This document shows, piece after piece, positions 55,321 to 64,000 of a stretch of DNA of 64,000 nucleotides. The notes under the pieces were generated by a model, which worked only from the letters and a program-made list of their open reading frames with translations, did not search any database and had not been told where the DNA came from. This stretch comes from JAZDRH01 sp047470865 (GTDB taxonomy: Bacteria; Pseudomonadota; Gammaproteobacteria; Pseudomonadales; Pseudomonadaceae), in the NCBI RefSeq assembly GCF_047470865.1, contig NZ_JAZDRH010000004.1, positions 114,739 through 178,738 on the forward strand, written 5' to 3'. Position numbers and translations under genes: made by a program. The first letter of the stretch is position 1. Every line of letters starts with the position of its first letter.

Positions 55321-57231
55321 ATGGCTGGATTAATTCCCCAATCTTTTATTGACGACGTACTCAATCGCACCGATATCTTGGATGTGATTGGCTCGCGCAT
55401 CCAATTAAAAAAGACAGGGAAAAACCATACCGCCTGCTGCCCTTTCCATAAAGAAAAAACACCTTCATTCTCGGTTAACCCAGATGAACAGTTTTACTAC
55501 TGCTTTGGCTGCGGCGCAGGAGGAAATGCAGTTAGTTTTTTAATGGACCATGACCACTTAGCCTTTCCTCAAGCTGTTGAGGAGCTTGCCAAAAACCTTG
55601 GTTTAGAAGTTCCTTATGATGAGCAATTTACCAGCAACAAACCTCGACAAGCCGCTAATTCGCCACTTTACCCATTATTACAAGCGGCCTGTGACTATTA
55701 TAAAGAGGCGCTAAAAAATCATCCGCAACGTAAAATAGCTGTTAATTATTTAAAGCAGCGCGGTTTATCTGGTGAGATTGCCCGCGACTTTCTTTTAGGC
55801 TTCGCCCCTGCAGGCTGGGATAACCTTAGTTTACATTTGGGTGGTGACAGCTTAACGCAAAAGCATCTAGTTGATGCGGGCTTATTAGTTGAAAATCCTG
55901 ACACAGGTAAAAGATATGATCGCTTTCGTGAGCGAATCATTTTTCCTATTCGCGATACCCGTGGACGCGTTATAGGTTTCGGTGGGCGTGTACTAGGCGA
56001 TGACAAGCCCAAATACTTAAACTCACCGGAAACTCCTGTATTCCACAAAGGCCAAGAGCTCTATGGCTTATTTGAAGCCCGTCAATTCAATCGCAATTTA
56101 AATGAAATTATTGTGGTTGAAGGCTACATGGACGTTATTGCATTAGCCCAACAGGGCTTACGCAATGCAGTTGCCACTTTAGGCACAGCAACTAGCGAGG
56201 AGCATATAAAGCGCCTATTTCGCTTAGTGCCCACTATTATCTTCTGTTTTGATGGGGATAATGCTGGACGCAAGGCTGCTTGGCGAGCACTTGATTCCTG
56301 CTTGAATAGTTTAAAAGATGGGCTACATGCACGCTTTCTATTCTTACCAGAGGGCGAAGACCCTGATAGCTTGATCCGACAAGAAGGGTTAACCAACTTT
56401 CAAACTCGCTTGCAACAAAACTCTCTTTCGCTAACGGAATACTTCTTTCAACATCTATGTGATGAAGCGGATCCTCGTAGCTTAGAAGGTAAAGCGCACT
56501 TAGCTACATTAGCGCAACCCTTAATACAGCGCATACAGGGTGCTAATTTACGCACTCTCATGCTGCAACAACTTGAAAACATTACAGGGCTTACAGCGCA
56601 CAGCCCTAAAACCTCAGTGCCAAGCACTGATAACAGTCTCGCAGCAGAACATAGCTCTGCTCCTTATGACTACCCTCCCTACGATGCTGTTGACAGCTAC
56701 TGGGGTTACGCTACACCTAATATCCATCATCAACCTTCAGAACGACTTAACAGCACAAAAGCAACGCGCTCTAAAACTCGGCAAGAAACGCTAAAGCACG
56801 CTGTAGAGTCACCTAACTTAGCAGCTATCCGCACTCTACTGCACTACCCTGCACTAGCACAAAAAGTGGAAAGCACCAGTTTCTTTTCTGATGAAAATGA
56901 TACTTATGCTCAGCTTTTGATCGCATTATTAGAAGCTTTGCAAAAAAATGAAACACTCAGCAGTTTTCAGCTACTGACTCGCTGGCATGGGACGGAGCAA
57001 GGTCGTTTATTGCGCACCCTCGCCGAAAAGGAATGGCTGATTGATGAGAGCAACCTTGAACAACAGTTTTTTGACACCATTTATCGTTTAAGCGCACGTC
57101 AACGTGAGCGACGCTTAGAGTTTTTGATACAAAAATCAAAAACTGGCGCATTAAATGAGGAAGAAAAGCAAAACCTACGTGAACTGCTTCAACAACACAG
57201 CAGTTTACAGAATTCCGGCTGTACTCGGTAG
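55321..57231 (+). CDS. dnaG: DNA primase DnaG
   Basis: 636 residues from ATG 55321 (MAGLIPQSFID), as in other pseudomonads; a GTG six codons earlier is open. CHC2 zinc domain with Cys40, His43, Cys61, Cys64; TOPRIM core with VVEGYMDV and FDGDNAGRKAA; C-terminal helicase-binding domain. A weakly conserved linker (about 425-495) joins them. Synthesises primers at the fork. Confidence 0.97.
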   Translation: MAGLIPQSFIDDVLNRTDILDVIGSRIQLKKTGKNHTACCPFHKEKTPSFSVNPDEQFYYCFGCGAGGNAVSFLMDHDHLAFPQAVEELAKNLGLEVPYDEQFTSNKPRQAANSPLYPLLQAACDYYKEALKNHPQRKIAVNYLKQRGLSGEIARDFLLGFAPAGWDNLSLHLGGDSLTQKHLVDAGLLVENPDTGKRYDRFRERIIFPIRDTRGRVIGFGGRVLGDDKPKYLNSPETPVFHKGQELYGLFEARQFNRNLNEIIVVEGYMDVIALAQQGLRNAVATLGTATSEEHIKRLFRLVPTIIFCFDGDNAGRKAAWRALDSCLNSLKDGLHARFLFLPEGEDPDSLIRQEGLTNFQTRLQQNSLSLTEYFFQHLCDEADPRSLEGKAHLATLAQPLIQRIQGANLRTLMLQQLENITGLTAHSPKTSVPSTDNSLAAEHSSAPYDYPPYDAVDSYWGYATPNIHHQPSERLNSTKATRSKTRQETLKHAVESPNLAAIRTLLHYPALAQKVESTSFFSDENDTYAQLLIALLEALQKNETLSSFQLLTRWHGTEQGRLLRTLAEKEWLIDESNLEQQFFDTIYRLSARQRERRLEFLIQKSKTGALNEEEKQNLRELLQQHSSLQNSGCTR

Positions 57232-57252
57232 AAAAAATGCTCGCATTTGCGG

Positions 57253-57258
57253 TATAAT
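57253..57258 (+). promoter_or_regulatory. -10 box upstream of rpoD
   Basis: TATAAT in the short dnaG-rpoD gap, about 48 bases before the rpoD ATG; the -35 region is poor. Confidence 0.4.
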
Positions 57259-57305
57259 GCTTTTTTAACTTCCGTCGGCCAAGACCTTTTTTTGGATAGG
57301 GTGAT

Positions 57306-59174
57306 ATGTCCGCAAAAGCCCAACAACAATCTCGCCTCAAAGAACTGATCGCTCGCGGTCGTGAACAGGGTTACCTGACTTACGCCGAGGTGAACGACCA
57401 TCTGCCTGAAGATATTTCAGATCCGGAACAGGTTGAAGACATTATTCGCATGATCAACGACATGGGAATTAATGTTTTTGAAACTGCTCCCGATGCTGAT
57501 GCACTTTTAATGGCAGAAGCAGACACTGACGAGGCCGCTGCTGAAGAAGCTGCTGCTGCACTTGCAGCTGTGGAAACTGAAATCGGCCGCACAACTGACC
57601 CAGTGCGCATGTATATGCGTGAAATGGGCACAGTTGAGCTATTAACACGTGAAGGCGAAATTGAAATCGCCAAACGTATCGAAGAAGGTATCCGCGAGGT
57701 CATGGGCGCTATTGCCTATTTCCCCGGCACAGTGTCTAGCATCATTACTGACTTTAATCGCGCTATTGCCGAAGGCACGCGTTTAACTGATATCTTCAAT
57801 GGTTATATTGACCCTGACGATGGTATTCCTGAGCCTGCAGCCCAAGAACCAGAGCAACCTATTCCTGGCACTAATAAAGCCAAATCAGCTAAAGATGATT
57901 TAGATGATGAGGACGAAGAAGCCGAAGAAGCCAGCGAAGAAGATGAAGAAGCTGGTGATGGTGGTCCTGATCCCGAAGAAGCCAAGATCCGTTTTGCGGC
58001 TATTGAAGCGCAGTTGCTAGAAACAGAAAAAGTGTTGAAAAAGCACAAGCGCTCTCACCGTACAGCTATTGCTGCTTTAGATAGCCTTGCTGAACTCTTC
58101 ATGCCAATTAAGTTAGTACCTAAACAATATGAAGCATTAGTAGGTTTAATTGGTGAAACACTACAACGCATTCGTAAACAAGAGCGTAGCATTATGCAGC
58201 TTTGTGTACGTGATGCACGCATGCCACGCGCTGACTTCTTAAAACTCTTTCCAGGTAATGAAATCAACCTTGATTGGGTAGACGGTATTGCTAAAGGCAA
58301 AGCCAAATATGCTCAAAGCATTGCTGAGCTCGCCGAAGATATTAAGCGTAATCAGCAACAACTCATTGCCCTTGAAGAAGAAATTGGCTTAGACATTTCT
58401 GAAATTAAAGACATCAACCGTCGCCTTTCTATTGGTGAAGCAAAAGCTCGTCGCGCCAAGAAAGAAATGGTTGAAGCCAACTTACGTCTGGTTATTTCTA
58501 TTGCCAAGAAATACACCAACCGTGGCTTGCAGTTCCTTGATTTGATTCAAGAAGGCAATATTGGCTTGATGAAGGCCGTCGATAAATTTGAATATCGCCG
58601 TGGCTATAAATTCTCAACCTATGCCACATGGTGGATTCGCCAAGCAATTACACGCTCAATTGCTGACCAAGCGCGCACCATCCGTATTCCTGTGCATATG
58701 ATTGAAACAATCAACAAGCTAAACCGTATTTCTCGCCAAATGCTACAAGAGATGGGTCGCGAGCCTACTCCTGAAGAATTAGGTGAGCGCATGGACATGC
58801 CTGAAGATCGTATTCGCAAGGTATTAAAAATTGCTAAAGAACCAATTTCAATGGAAACCCCTATTGGTGATGATGACGATTCACATTTAGGCGATTTCAT
58901 TGAAGACGTTACTATGCAATCACCTGTTGATGTAGCTACCTCTGAAAGCTTAAAAGAATCAACACGTGAAGTACTCAGCGGCCTTACTGAACGTGAAGCT
59001 AAAGTACTGCGTATGCGTTTTGGTATTGATATGAATACCGATCACACGCTGGAAGAAGTAGGCAAACAGTTTGATGTAACACGTGAGCGTATTCGTCAAA
59101 TTGAAGCCAAAGCCTTGCGTAAATTGCGTCATCCATCACGAAGCGAGCACTTGCGTTCCTTCTTGGATGAATAA
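57306..59174 (+). CDS. rpoD: Primary sigma factor RpoD (sigma-70)
   Basis: 622 residues. Region 1.1 at the N-terminus, region 1.2 DPVRMYMREMGTVELLTREG, a very acidic stretch in the non-conserved region (about 198-222), regions 2.1-2.4 ending KFSTYATWWIRQAITRSIAD, region 3, and region 4 helix-turn-helix TLEEVGKQFDVTRERIRQIE. Length and layout are typical of Pseudomonas sigma-70. Confidence 0.98.
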   Translation: MSAKAQQQSRLKELIARGREQGYLTYAEVNDHLPEDISDPEQVEDIIRMINDMGINVFETAPDADALLMAEADTDEAAAEEAAAALAAVETEIGRTTDPVRMYMREMGTVELLTREGEIEIAKRIEEGIREVMGAIAYFPGTVSSIITDFNRAIAEGTRLTDIFNGYIDPDDGIPEPAAQEPEQPIPGTNKAKSAKDDLDDEDEEAEEASEEDEEAGDGGPDPEEAKIRFAAIEAQLLETEKVLKKHKRSHRTAIAALDSLAELFMPIKLVPKQYEALVGLIGETLQRIRKQERSIMQLCVRDARMPRADFLKLFPGNEINLDWVDGIAKGKAKYAQSIAELAEDIKRNQQQLIALEEEIGLDISEIKDINRRLSIGEAKARRAKKEMVEANLRLVISIAKKYTNRGLQFLDLIQEGNIGLMKAVDKFEYRRGYKFSTYATWWIRQAITRSIADQARTIRIPVHMIETINKLNRISRQMLQEMGREPTPEELGERMDMPEDRIRKVLKIAKEPISMETPIGDDDDSHLGDFIEDVTMQSPVDVATSESLKESTREVLSGLTEREAKVLRMRFGIDMNTDHTLEEVGKQFDVTRERIRQIEAKALRKLRHPSRSEHLRSFLDE

Positions 59175-59183
59175 AATATGCTA

Positions 59184-59208
59184 ACCCCCGATTTTATCGG
59201 GGGTTTTT
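59184..59208 (+). terminator. Terminator of rpoD
   Basis: ACCCCCGAT / ATCGGGGGT stem with TT loop, then T5. Confidence 0.92.
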
Positions 59209-59210
59209 AT

Positions 59211-59238
59211 TTGCCAAATGAAAAAATATCGTTATACT
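59211..59238 (+). promoter_or_regulatory. Promoter of the tRNA gene
   Basis: TTGCCA (59211-59216), 16 bases, TATACT (59233-59238), directly after the rpoD terminator and about 15 bases before the tRNA. Confidence 0.65.
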
Positions 59239-59253
59239 TTAGCCCTCTCTTTT

Positions 59254-59330
<77 letters not shown>

Positions 59331-59481
59331 ACTCCCTCCTCTATCTAAATCACATCTGTCCATTTAGCATAAGTATGTTTTATATCTGCTGCTTTTTTGA
59401 TGTTATTTTCTATACTTAAATTTTTATTGCTGGAGATATGGATAGTCTTTTGGTTTTCCCGCCTACCATAAAGAAACTATC

Positions 59482-59766
59482 GTGTTAGGACAAAACATCG
59501 AACACGACAAAGTCATGCAAGCATTAAAAAGCACTGTTACTGCTTTAAATTGGAAAACCGCGCATATAGCTGAAACTAAAATTTATGCGAAAGCTAAAGT
59601 TAATTGGTTATCTTGGGGAGAAGATATTTCTATCTATGTCATGCCAGATACAAGTATCCAGATTGAGAGTAAATGCATACTGCCAACACAGTGTATTGAT
59701 TTAGGCAAAAATAAAAAGAATGTAGAGAAGTTCAAGGCACAACTACAGGCGTTTTTCCCTCACTAA
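59482..59766 (+). CDS. Small protein of unknown function
   Basis: 94 residues from GTG 59482 as read. Beta-rich: TKIYAKAKVNWLSWGEDISI, TSIQIESKCILPTQCIDLGK, NKKNVEKFKAQLQ, a pattern seen in small unnamed bacterial proteins. No good ribosome site precedes the GTG, but a GGAGAT-ATG lies at 59438 in another frame; one extra T near 59448-59451 would join it (MDSLFGFPAYHKETIVLGQN). So the true start may be upstream and disrupted. Confidence 0.5.
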   Translation: MLGQNIEHDKVMQALKSTVTALNWKTAHIAETKIYAKAKVNWLSWGEDISIYVMPDTSIQIESKCILPTQCIDLGKNKKNVEKFKAQLQAFFPH

Positions 59767-59832
59767 CAATAGTGACTTACCTAAGTTAATTAGCTTAGGT
59801 AAGTGATGGCTAGGCTAGTACAGCTAAGTAGC

Positions 59833-60516
59833 TTATTCTTCGTCATCCTCGCTAATGTAGTCCCAGTTTAAATCCAGGGATTCCAGTAGTTGTTCAAAAG
59901 ACTCACTATCATTACTGCCCATAAATACGCCTTCAACTTGATCCTCTGGATTGATACAAAGAAGAAGAATATCGTTAAAGTCTCGCGTAAAAATACGCTG
60001 TTTGTGCTCAGTTAGATCTTTTAACTCTTGCCAGTTCGCTTCTATCTCAGCCATAAAGCCTTTAGGGGCAATATGAAAGCTATTAGCATTAAAAGCAGCG
60101 CCACCTAGAACAGCATTAATAATAGCTGCATTTAATAAAAACCCATCTAGATGCTGACTATCTAAAAGCCACTCAGAGCTACTGCCAGCTAAATCATAAT
60201 TGACATAAACAGGTGGATTTTCTTCGGTAAGTTGACTCTTTTTAATTCCCCAGCATCCCGCACCTTGGTTTTCCGTATAGAACACAAAAAAACCATCGTC
60301 TGACACACAAACTTCTGCTAATGGTGCTAAGTGATTAAAAGCTTGGTTAATTACCTCATCCTTACCTAAAGCCAAATAATAGCTACGTAAAATCGCTGGA
60401 ATTTGCACATTTAAGCGGTTTTCTAAATTTTTAAGCTCCAAGGCGGAAAAACCGAGTGCTTCTCCCTGCTCAACACCGTAAAGAGTTTTTATCTGTTCTA
60501 TATAGGTTTGTATCAT
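59833..60516 (-). CDS. SMI1/KNR4 (SUKH) superfamily protein
   Basis: 227 residues, acidic. SUKH traits: GFSALELKNLENRLNVQIPA, ILRSYYLALGK, the FFVFYTENQGAGCWGIKK strand-turn, and VYVNYD later. Many SUKH proteins are immunity proteins for polymorphic or contact-dependent toxins, but no toxin is adjacent. Acidic C-terminal tail (DYISEDDEE). Confidence 0.75.
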   Translation of the reverse strand: MIQTYIEQIKTLYGVEQGEALGFSALELKNLENRLNVQIPAILRSYYLALGKDEVINQAFNHLAPLAEVCVSDDGFFVFYTENQGAGCWGIKKSQLTEENPPVYVNYDLAGSSSEWLLDSQHLDGFLLNAAIINAVLGGAAFNANSFHIAPKGFMAEIEANWQELKDLTEHKQRIFTRDFNDILLLCINPEDQVEGVFMGSNDSESFEQLLESLDLNWDYISEDDEE

Positions 60517-60664
60517 CAGGCTGACCTTTTCAATAAAATACGTTATGCCATAAGCATTTTTAACACATGACTATGATGCTTTTATACATACAATATTGAG
60601 GATGTCCTGTTTTATTTCATTAGTTATCGCATAATCCCAACATTAACCAATGATTGGAGTTGGC

Positions 60665-61345
60665 ATGACGGAAGTAATACAGTTCTTACAAGCTATTTTT
60701 CTCGGCTTAATGATGCTGTTGCCTTTGTCTAATCCACTGACAGCAGTTGTCTTATTTCTAAGCCTTTCTGGCAAGATGAGCCGCGCTGAACGTGACCAAC
60801 AAGCACGCTTAGCTGCATTCTATGTGTTTGGTATTATGACCATTGGTTTCTATGCAGGCCAATTTGTTATGGCTAGTTTTGGTATATCCATGCCTGGTTT
60901 ACGCATTGCAGGCGGTTTAATTGTTAGCGTTATTGGTTTTGGCATGCTCTTTCCAAAACAACCCTTAGAAGAAAATTTAGATCTTGAAGGTAAGGCTAAA
61001 GAACTAGCGCAGAAATCTTCTAATAATATTGCTTTTGTGCCTATCGCTATGCCGGGAACAGCGGGCCCCGGCGCATTAGCGGTAATCATCAGCAGCGCTG
61101 CGACTATTTCATCCAATCCCTTGAATTACCCTATTTGGATCTATTATGTCGCACCACTGGTATGTTTTTTAGCAATATCAGCCTTGCTGTGGGTTTCTTT
61201 ACGTAGTGCTAATTCGATTATGCAATGGCTAGGCAAAAGTGGAATTGATGCCATCTCACGTATTATGGGATTTCTTTTAATCTGCATGGGTGTGCAATTT
61301 GTTATTACTGGTGTAACTGATATCGTGCACAGCTTTTTGCTATAA
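60665..61345 (+). CDS. MarC family membrane protein (UPF0056)
   Basis: 226 residues from ATG 60665 (TTGGAG upstream). Six membrane segments; LLPLSNPLTAVVLFLSLSG near the start and PIAMPGTAGPGALAVIIS in the middle are MarC/YhgN signatures. Despite the historical name it is not a proven drug-resistance protein; function unknown. Confidence 0.88.
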   Translation: MTEVIQFLQAIFLGLMMLLPLSNPLTAVVLFLSLSGKMSRAERDQQARLAAFYVFGIMTIGFYAGQFVMASFGISMPGLRIAGGLIVSVIGFGMLFPKQPLEENLDLEGKAKELAQKSSNNIAFVPIAMPGTAGPGALAVIISSAATISSNPLNYPIWIYYVAPLVCFLAISALLWVSLRSANSIMQWLGKSGIDAISRIMGFLLICMGVQFVITGVTDIVHSFLL

Positions 61346-61349
61346 CTAA

Positions 61350-61373
61350 AAAGAGCAGCCATAGCTGCTCTTT
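61350..61373. terminator. Bidirectional terminator between marC-like gene and autotransporter
   Basis: Perfect AAAGAGCAGC / GCTGCTCTTT stem with a CATA loop, between convergent genes. Confidence 0.88.
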
Positions 61374-61387
61374 GACTTCCGTTAAAC

Positions 61388-63661
61388 CTAGAAACTTAGG
61401 CTATAACCCACATTCAACTGGCGTTGTTTAAAGCGTCCACCGCGGTCGGCTTCAAAGTCAACGTACAGTTGTTGGTTAGGTGTAAAGTTGGTAGAAACAC
61501 CGATGCCATATTGCCCCCAGCTGCCTTTAAAGCTGTGGTGCTCTTTAGCATTATTTAGGTAGTAATCGGCACCGCCTGCAAACTCACGCACTAATGCCGC
61601 TTTGGCGTAAATAGTAGTTGGTAGGCTGCTTTGGTTGATGTCGTAACCCACTGAACCACCAAAACGGCCTAAGGTTGAGTTTTGACTGTCAAGTTTTACG
61701 CGTAGACCGTTCGATGCACGATAGCTAGCAGCATCAATGTGTGTTGCCGTTAATTGTGCTTGTGGCTCAATAAACCAGCCTTGATCTTTGCTGTTCAGGT
61801 AAATGCGTTTGCCAACACCTGCTGATAAACTATATGAGTTGGTTTTGGTGTCGCCTTTAACGCTATTGCCGCCTAAGCTGGTGACTTTAAAGTCGTTGTT
61901 TAGACGTGCATATTTTAAAACAACATCAGCATATAGGTGATCTTCTGTCATATAGCTGCCATACAATGAGGCGTTGTAGCTTTTTAATTTAGCAGAGCCA
62001 AAATTATGATCTTGATCACCATAGGTGTAACCCACTACAGCGCCTAGGTAAAAGTTACCTTGAGTATTAACAGAAAGCTTGTTGTCCCAACCGATTTGCA
62101 GTGCGTTATATTTCATGTCAAAACCGCTTAGCAAGCCGCTTTCGAAGGCATTAATTTTACCGTTGTAGCCACGAATCCACAGGTTGTTATCGGCTTTATT
62201 ATTACGAATGTCGCTCACACGATTAAGAATATTTTTGGTTTCAACAAGGTTGGTGAGGTAGTTGCCTACCATGCTATTGGCTGCTACATTCGCACTTGAG
62301 CTAAGAACTGAGCCATGTGAACGGCCATTGGTATTAGCAACATATTCGCCATTCACTTCTTTAGCGGAAAATTGATAACCGCCTGCTTCAAAGTCATTGA
62401 CGATAAAACCACTATCTACATCTTTGATGTCAATTTTAGCTAACGCAAGCTGACTATCAACAGTAGCATTGGCGCTGCCGTTGTCTTTCACAAACAAATG
62501 CGCTTTACCTTCCATTTCTTTTACATAAATATGGTCAGAATCCACACCATTGGTGTTAAGAATAAAGGTACCGCCACCATTAACTGTTAGTTTTTCTTCA
62601 ATGTTCAGTGTATAAAAACCAGCATTACTATTCAGCCTTGCCATAGTGTTAACGGGAGCAGGTTTATTCATAAACTGCACAAGTGAATTATTTAATTCAA
62701 GACTATTAACATCGGAGTTTCCTGTAATGTCCCATTGACTTTTCCAGTTATTACCGCCTTTAGATAAAATAATTTCTGCTTTACCGCCTGATATTTTTGT
62801 GATATTAGTTTTTAAATAATCAATACCATCTAGATTTAATTTAGATTCACTTTCTAAAACTATATCTCCACTTATTTTATAACGCTGCACTGTTGATTTA
62901 ATCTCATTAGGTGTTATTAAAAACATATTATGTTCATTCTTTAAATAAATAGCATTACTACTAGATTCAATATTTAAAGAGTAGTTTTCTATATAAGAAC
63001 TGCCTTCACCATCAAAGTAAATAGCACTTCTCTTAATTTTATCATTAACATCAGAGGTTACTTTAATGTTTATTCTACCAAGCTGATAACGATTTTCTAC
63101 TTGTGAAATATCAGCTTCACTTAGATGAGAAATACCACCAATTTTTACTTTAACATTAATACCATCAGCATTATGCGCAGTTATATTTAACCCGCCACAA
63201 AAAATTATGATTCCAACATTGCTAGTGCTATCGGAAAAAATACCTGCACTTTTCTTATTAGTTGCACCTGAAACATTAATATTAAAAAAATTTTCATGAT
63301 TAGGATCTAACGTCATATTTGTAGTCATTCCGAAGTATTTTGAGTTTTCACTTTTAATTCCATAAGCTGCTCCTGTGTCACTTACTGAGTTTATATTTAC
63401 TGCGCCATTATCATTATAAATACCAATAGTGCTACGCTCACCAAAAGTTTGTATGCCTATGGCATCTTTTCCCTTGCCTATTACATGAACATTTTTAGGC
63501 TCTCCTACATGAAAGTTAACACCTGTTGGATGAATTTGAGGATCACCAATCTTTATTCCAACCTCAGCAGAATCAGTGGCGTACACTGATGAGATATTAA
63601 CTGCTGTTAAAGCAACAACTAATAAACTAAACTTAAAAATATTTTTATTTTCGACCTTCAT
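61388..63661 (-). CDS. Autotransporter with AIDA/pertactin-type passenger and beta-barrel
   Basis: 757 residues from ATG 63661 (AAAGGGAA upstream). Signal peptide ending VYA near residue 29, a passenger of repeated short beta strands (about 30-480) with the pertactin-like GGGTFILNTNGVDSDHIYV motif, a helical linker (about 455-490), and the 12-stranded autotransporter barrel (about 495-757: NLWIRGYNG, GNFYLGAVVGYTYGD, end QLNVGYSLSF with terminal Phe). Type Va secretion places the passenger on the surface. The passenger DNA is more AT-rich than the barrel. Confidence 0.9.
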   Translation of the reverse strand: MKVENKNIFKFSLLVVALTAVNISSVYATDSAEVGIKIGDPQIHPTGVNFHVGEPKNVHVIGKGKDAIGIQTFGERSTIGIYNDNGAVNINSVSDTGAAYGIKSENSKYFGMTTNMTLDPNHENFFNINVSGATNKKSAGIFSDSTSNVGIIIFCGGLNITAHNADGINVKVKIGGISHLSEADISQVENRYQLGRINIKVTSDVNDKIKRSAIYFDGEGSSYIENYSLNIESSSNAIYLKNEHNMFLITPNEIKSTVQRYKISGDIVLESESKLNLDGIDYLKTNITKISGGKAEIILSKGGNNWKSQWDITGNSDVNSLELNNSLVQFMNKPAPVNTMARLNSNAGFYTLNIEEKLTVNGGGTFILNTNGVDSDHIYVKEMEGKAHLFVKDNGSANATVDSQLALAKIDIKDVDSGFIVNDFEAGGYQFSAKEVNGEYVANTNGRSHGSVLSSSANVAANSMVGNYLTNLVETKNILNRVSDIRNNKADNNLWIRGYNGKINAFESGLLSGFDMKYNALQIGWDNKLSVNTQGNFYLGAVVGYTYGDQDHNFGSAKLKSYNASLYGSYMTEDHLYADVVLKYARLNNDFKVTSLGGNSVKGDTKTNSYSLSAGVGKRIYLNSKDQGWFIEPQAQLTATHIDAASYRASNGLRVKLDSQNSTLGRFGGSVGYDINQSSLPTTIYAKAALVREFAGGADYYLNNAKEHHSFKGSWGQYGIGVSTNFTPNQQLYVDFEADRGGRFKQRQLNVGYSLSF

Positions 63662-63711
63662 ATGAATTCCCTTTATATAAATAAGTAACACCACTTCAAA
63701 ATGTAAGCTCA

Positions 63712-63867
63712 CTATCTATCTGTTGTTTTAACAACTACATCATCATTAAAGCTATTATCCCTATCAATATCTTCGTCAGTTATTGTTCTATCAAAAGACT
63801 TAGAGCATACAGGCATCATGTTCGTGCTTAACAATGCAAACATTAAAAAGCTTAATTTAAAATTCAT
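63712..63867 (-). CDS. Tiny exported acidic protein preceding the autotransporter
   Basis: 51 residues from ATG 63867 with AAAGGGA upstream. A signal peptide (MNFKLSFLMFALLSTNMMPV) is followed by a mature part rich in Asp/Thr (FDRTITDEDIDRDNSF). It ends 51 bases before the autotransporter on the same strand, and both genes share a similar AAAGGGA leader. Not recognised; could be a secreted peptide or a decayed remnant. Confidence 0.5.
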   Translation of the reverse strand: MNFKLSFLMFALLSTNMMPVCSKSFDRTITDEDIDRDNSFNDDVVVKTTDR

Positions 63868-64000
63868 AAAAATCCCTTTTAAAGTTAGAGTTTTTACAAC
63901 AAACTGCACTTTTATAGCTTTAACAAAAATAATTTTATCTGCTACAGATCTAATTTTGAAAAAATAATTTATTTGAATATGTTTAAAAAAATATTAATTC

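Noticed and set aside
57880..57990. Acidic low-complexity repeat within rpoD as a separate repeat feature
   Set aside because: It is the normal acidic part of the non-conserved region of primary sigma factors.

Overview
The window reads as chromosomal DNA of a low-GC member of the Pseudomonadaceae (Gammaproteobacteria). I judge its base composition by eye at a little over 40% GC, with two clearly more AT-rich patches. The lineage call rests on Pseudomonas-type gene neighbourhoods that recur in order: yqcC / TPR lipoprotein / mrcB / APH-kinase fusion; nudF / DUF3298 lipoprotein / thiC / tolC; pilA divergent from pilBCD; typA / thiI / glnA / DUF4124 pair / ntrBC; phoU-pstBACS; waaA / FAD oxidoreductase / aldo-keto reductase / hldE; folK-folB / plsY / tsaD / rpsU-dnaG-rpoD. 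A small-genome relative such as the Thiopseudomonas/Oblitimonas/Denitrificimonas group is plausible, but I cannot prove genus from sequence alone.

Layout. 1-7.7 kb: the end of an unidentified gene, yqcC, a TPR lipoprotein, PBP1b, an APH/P-loop fusion, a BASS transporter, ADP-ribose pyrophosphatase and a DUF3298 lipoprotein. 7.8-11.5 kb: thiC behind a TPP riboswitch, and a TolC-family channel. 11.5-24.5 kb: a type IV pilus block. It holds an AT-rich minor pilin/adhesin operon (fimT/U, pilV, pilW, pilX, pilY1, pilY2, pilE), a decayed IS30-family insertion, an additional PilE-like pilin, pilD, pilC, pilB, and the divergent major pilin pilA with a sigma-54 promoter. 25-36.5 kb: typA, thiI, a DUF1287 gene with a frame-disrupted DUF6714-like partner, glnA with sigma-54/NtrC control signals, two DUF4124 proteins, a FAD oxidoreductase and ntrBC. 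36.5-43.3 kb: the Pho-regulated phosphate uptake operon. 43.3-50.8 kb: cmoM, a DUF4136 lipoprotein, Kdo transferase, ApbE, a FAD oxidoreductase, an aldo/keto reductase and hldE. 50.9-59.3 kb: lrgAB-like genes, folate genes, plsY, tsaD, the macromolecular synthesis genes rpsU-dnaG-rpoD, and a CAU-anticodon tRNA. 59.4-64 kb: accessory material, namely a small orphan protein, a SUKH-type protein, a MarC-family membrane protein and an autotransporter preceded by a tiny secreted protein gene.

The most notable observations are as follows. (1) pilY1 is split by a single-base frameshift, although both halves remain open and together have full family length. (2) The DUF6714-like gene, and possibly the small gene at 59.4 kb, show the same kind of missing base in or near a short homopolymer, so either real decay/phase switching or consensus error must be decided. 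(3) An internally deleted IS30-family element still has both terminal inverted repeats and lies beside a long imperfect palindrome. (4) An extra pilin gene sits directly after pilD. I did not find a convincing wholly new multi-gene system; the pilus-tip region and the autotransporter/small-protein pair are the most accessory-looking parts.
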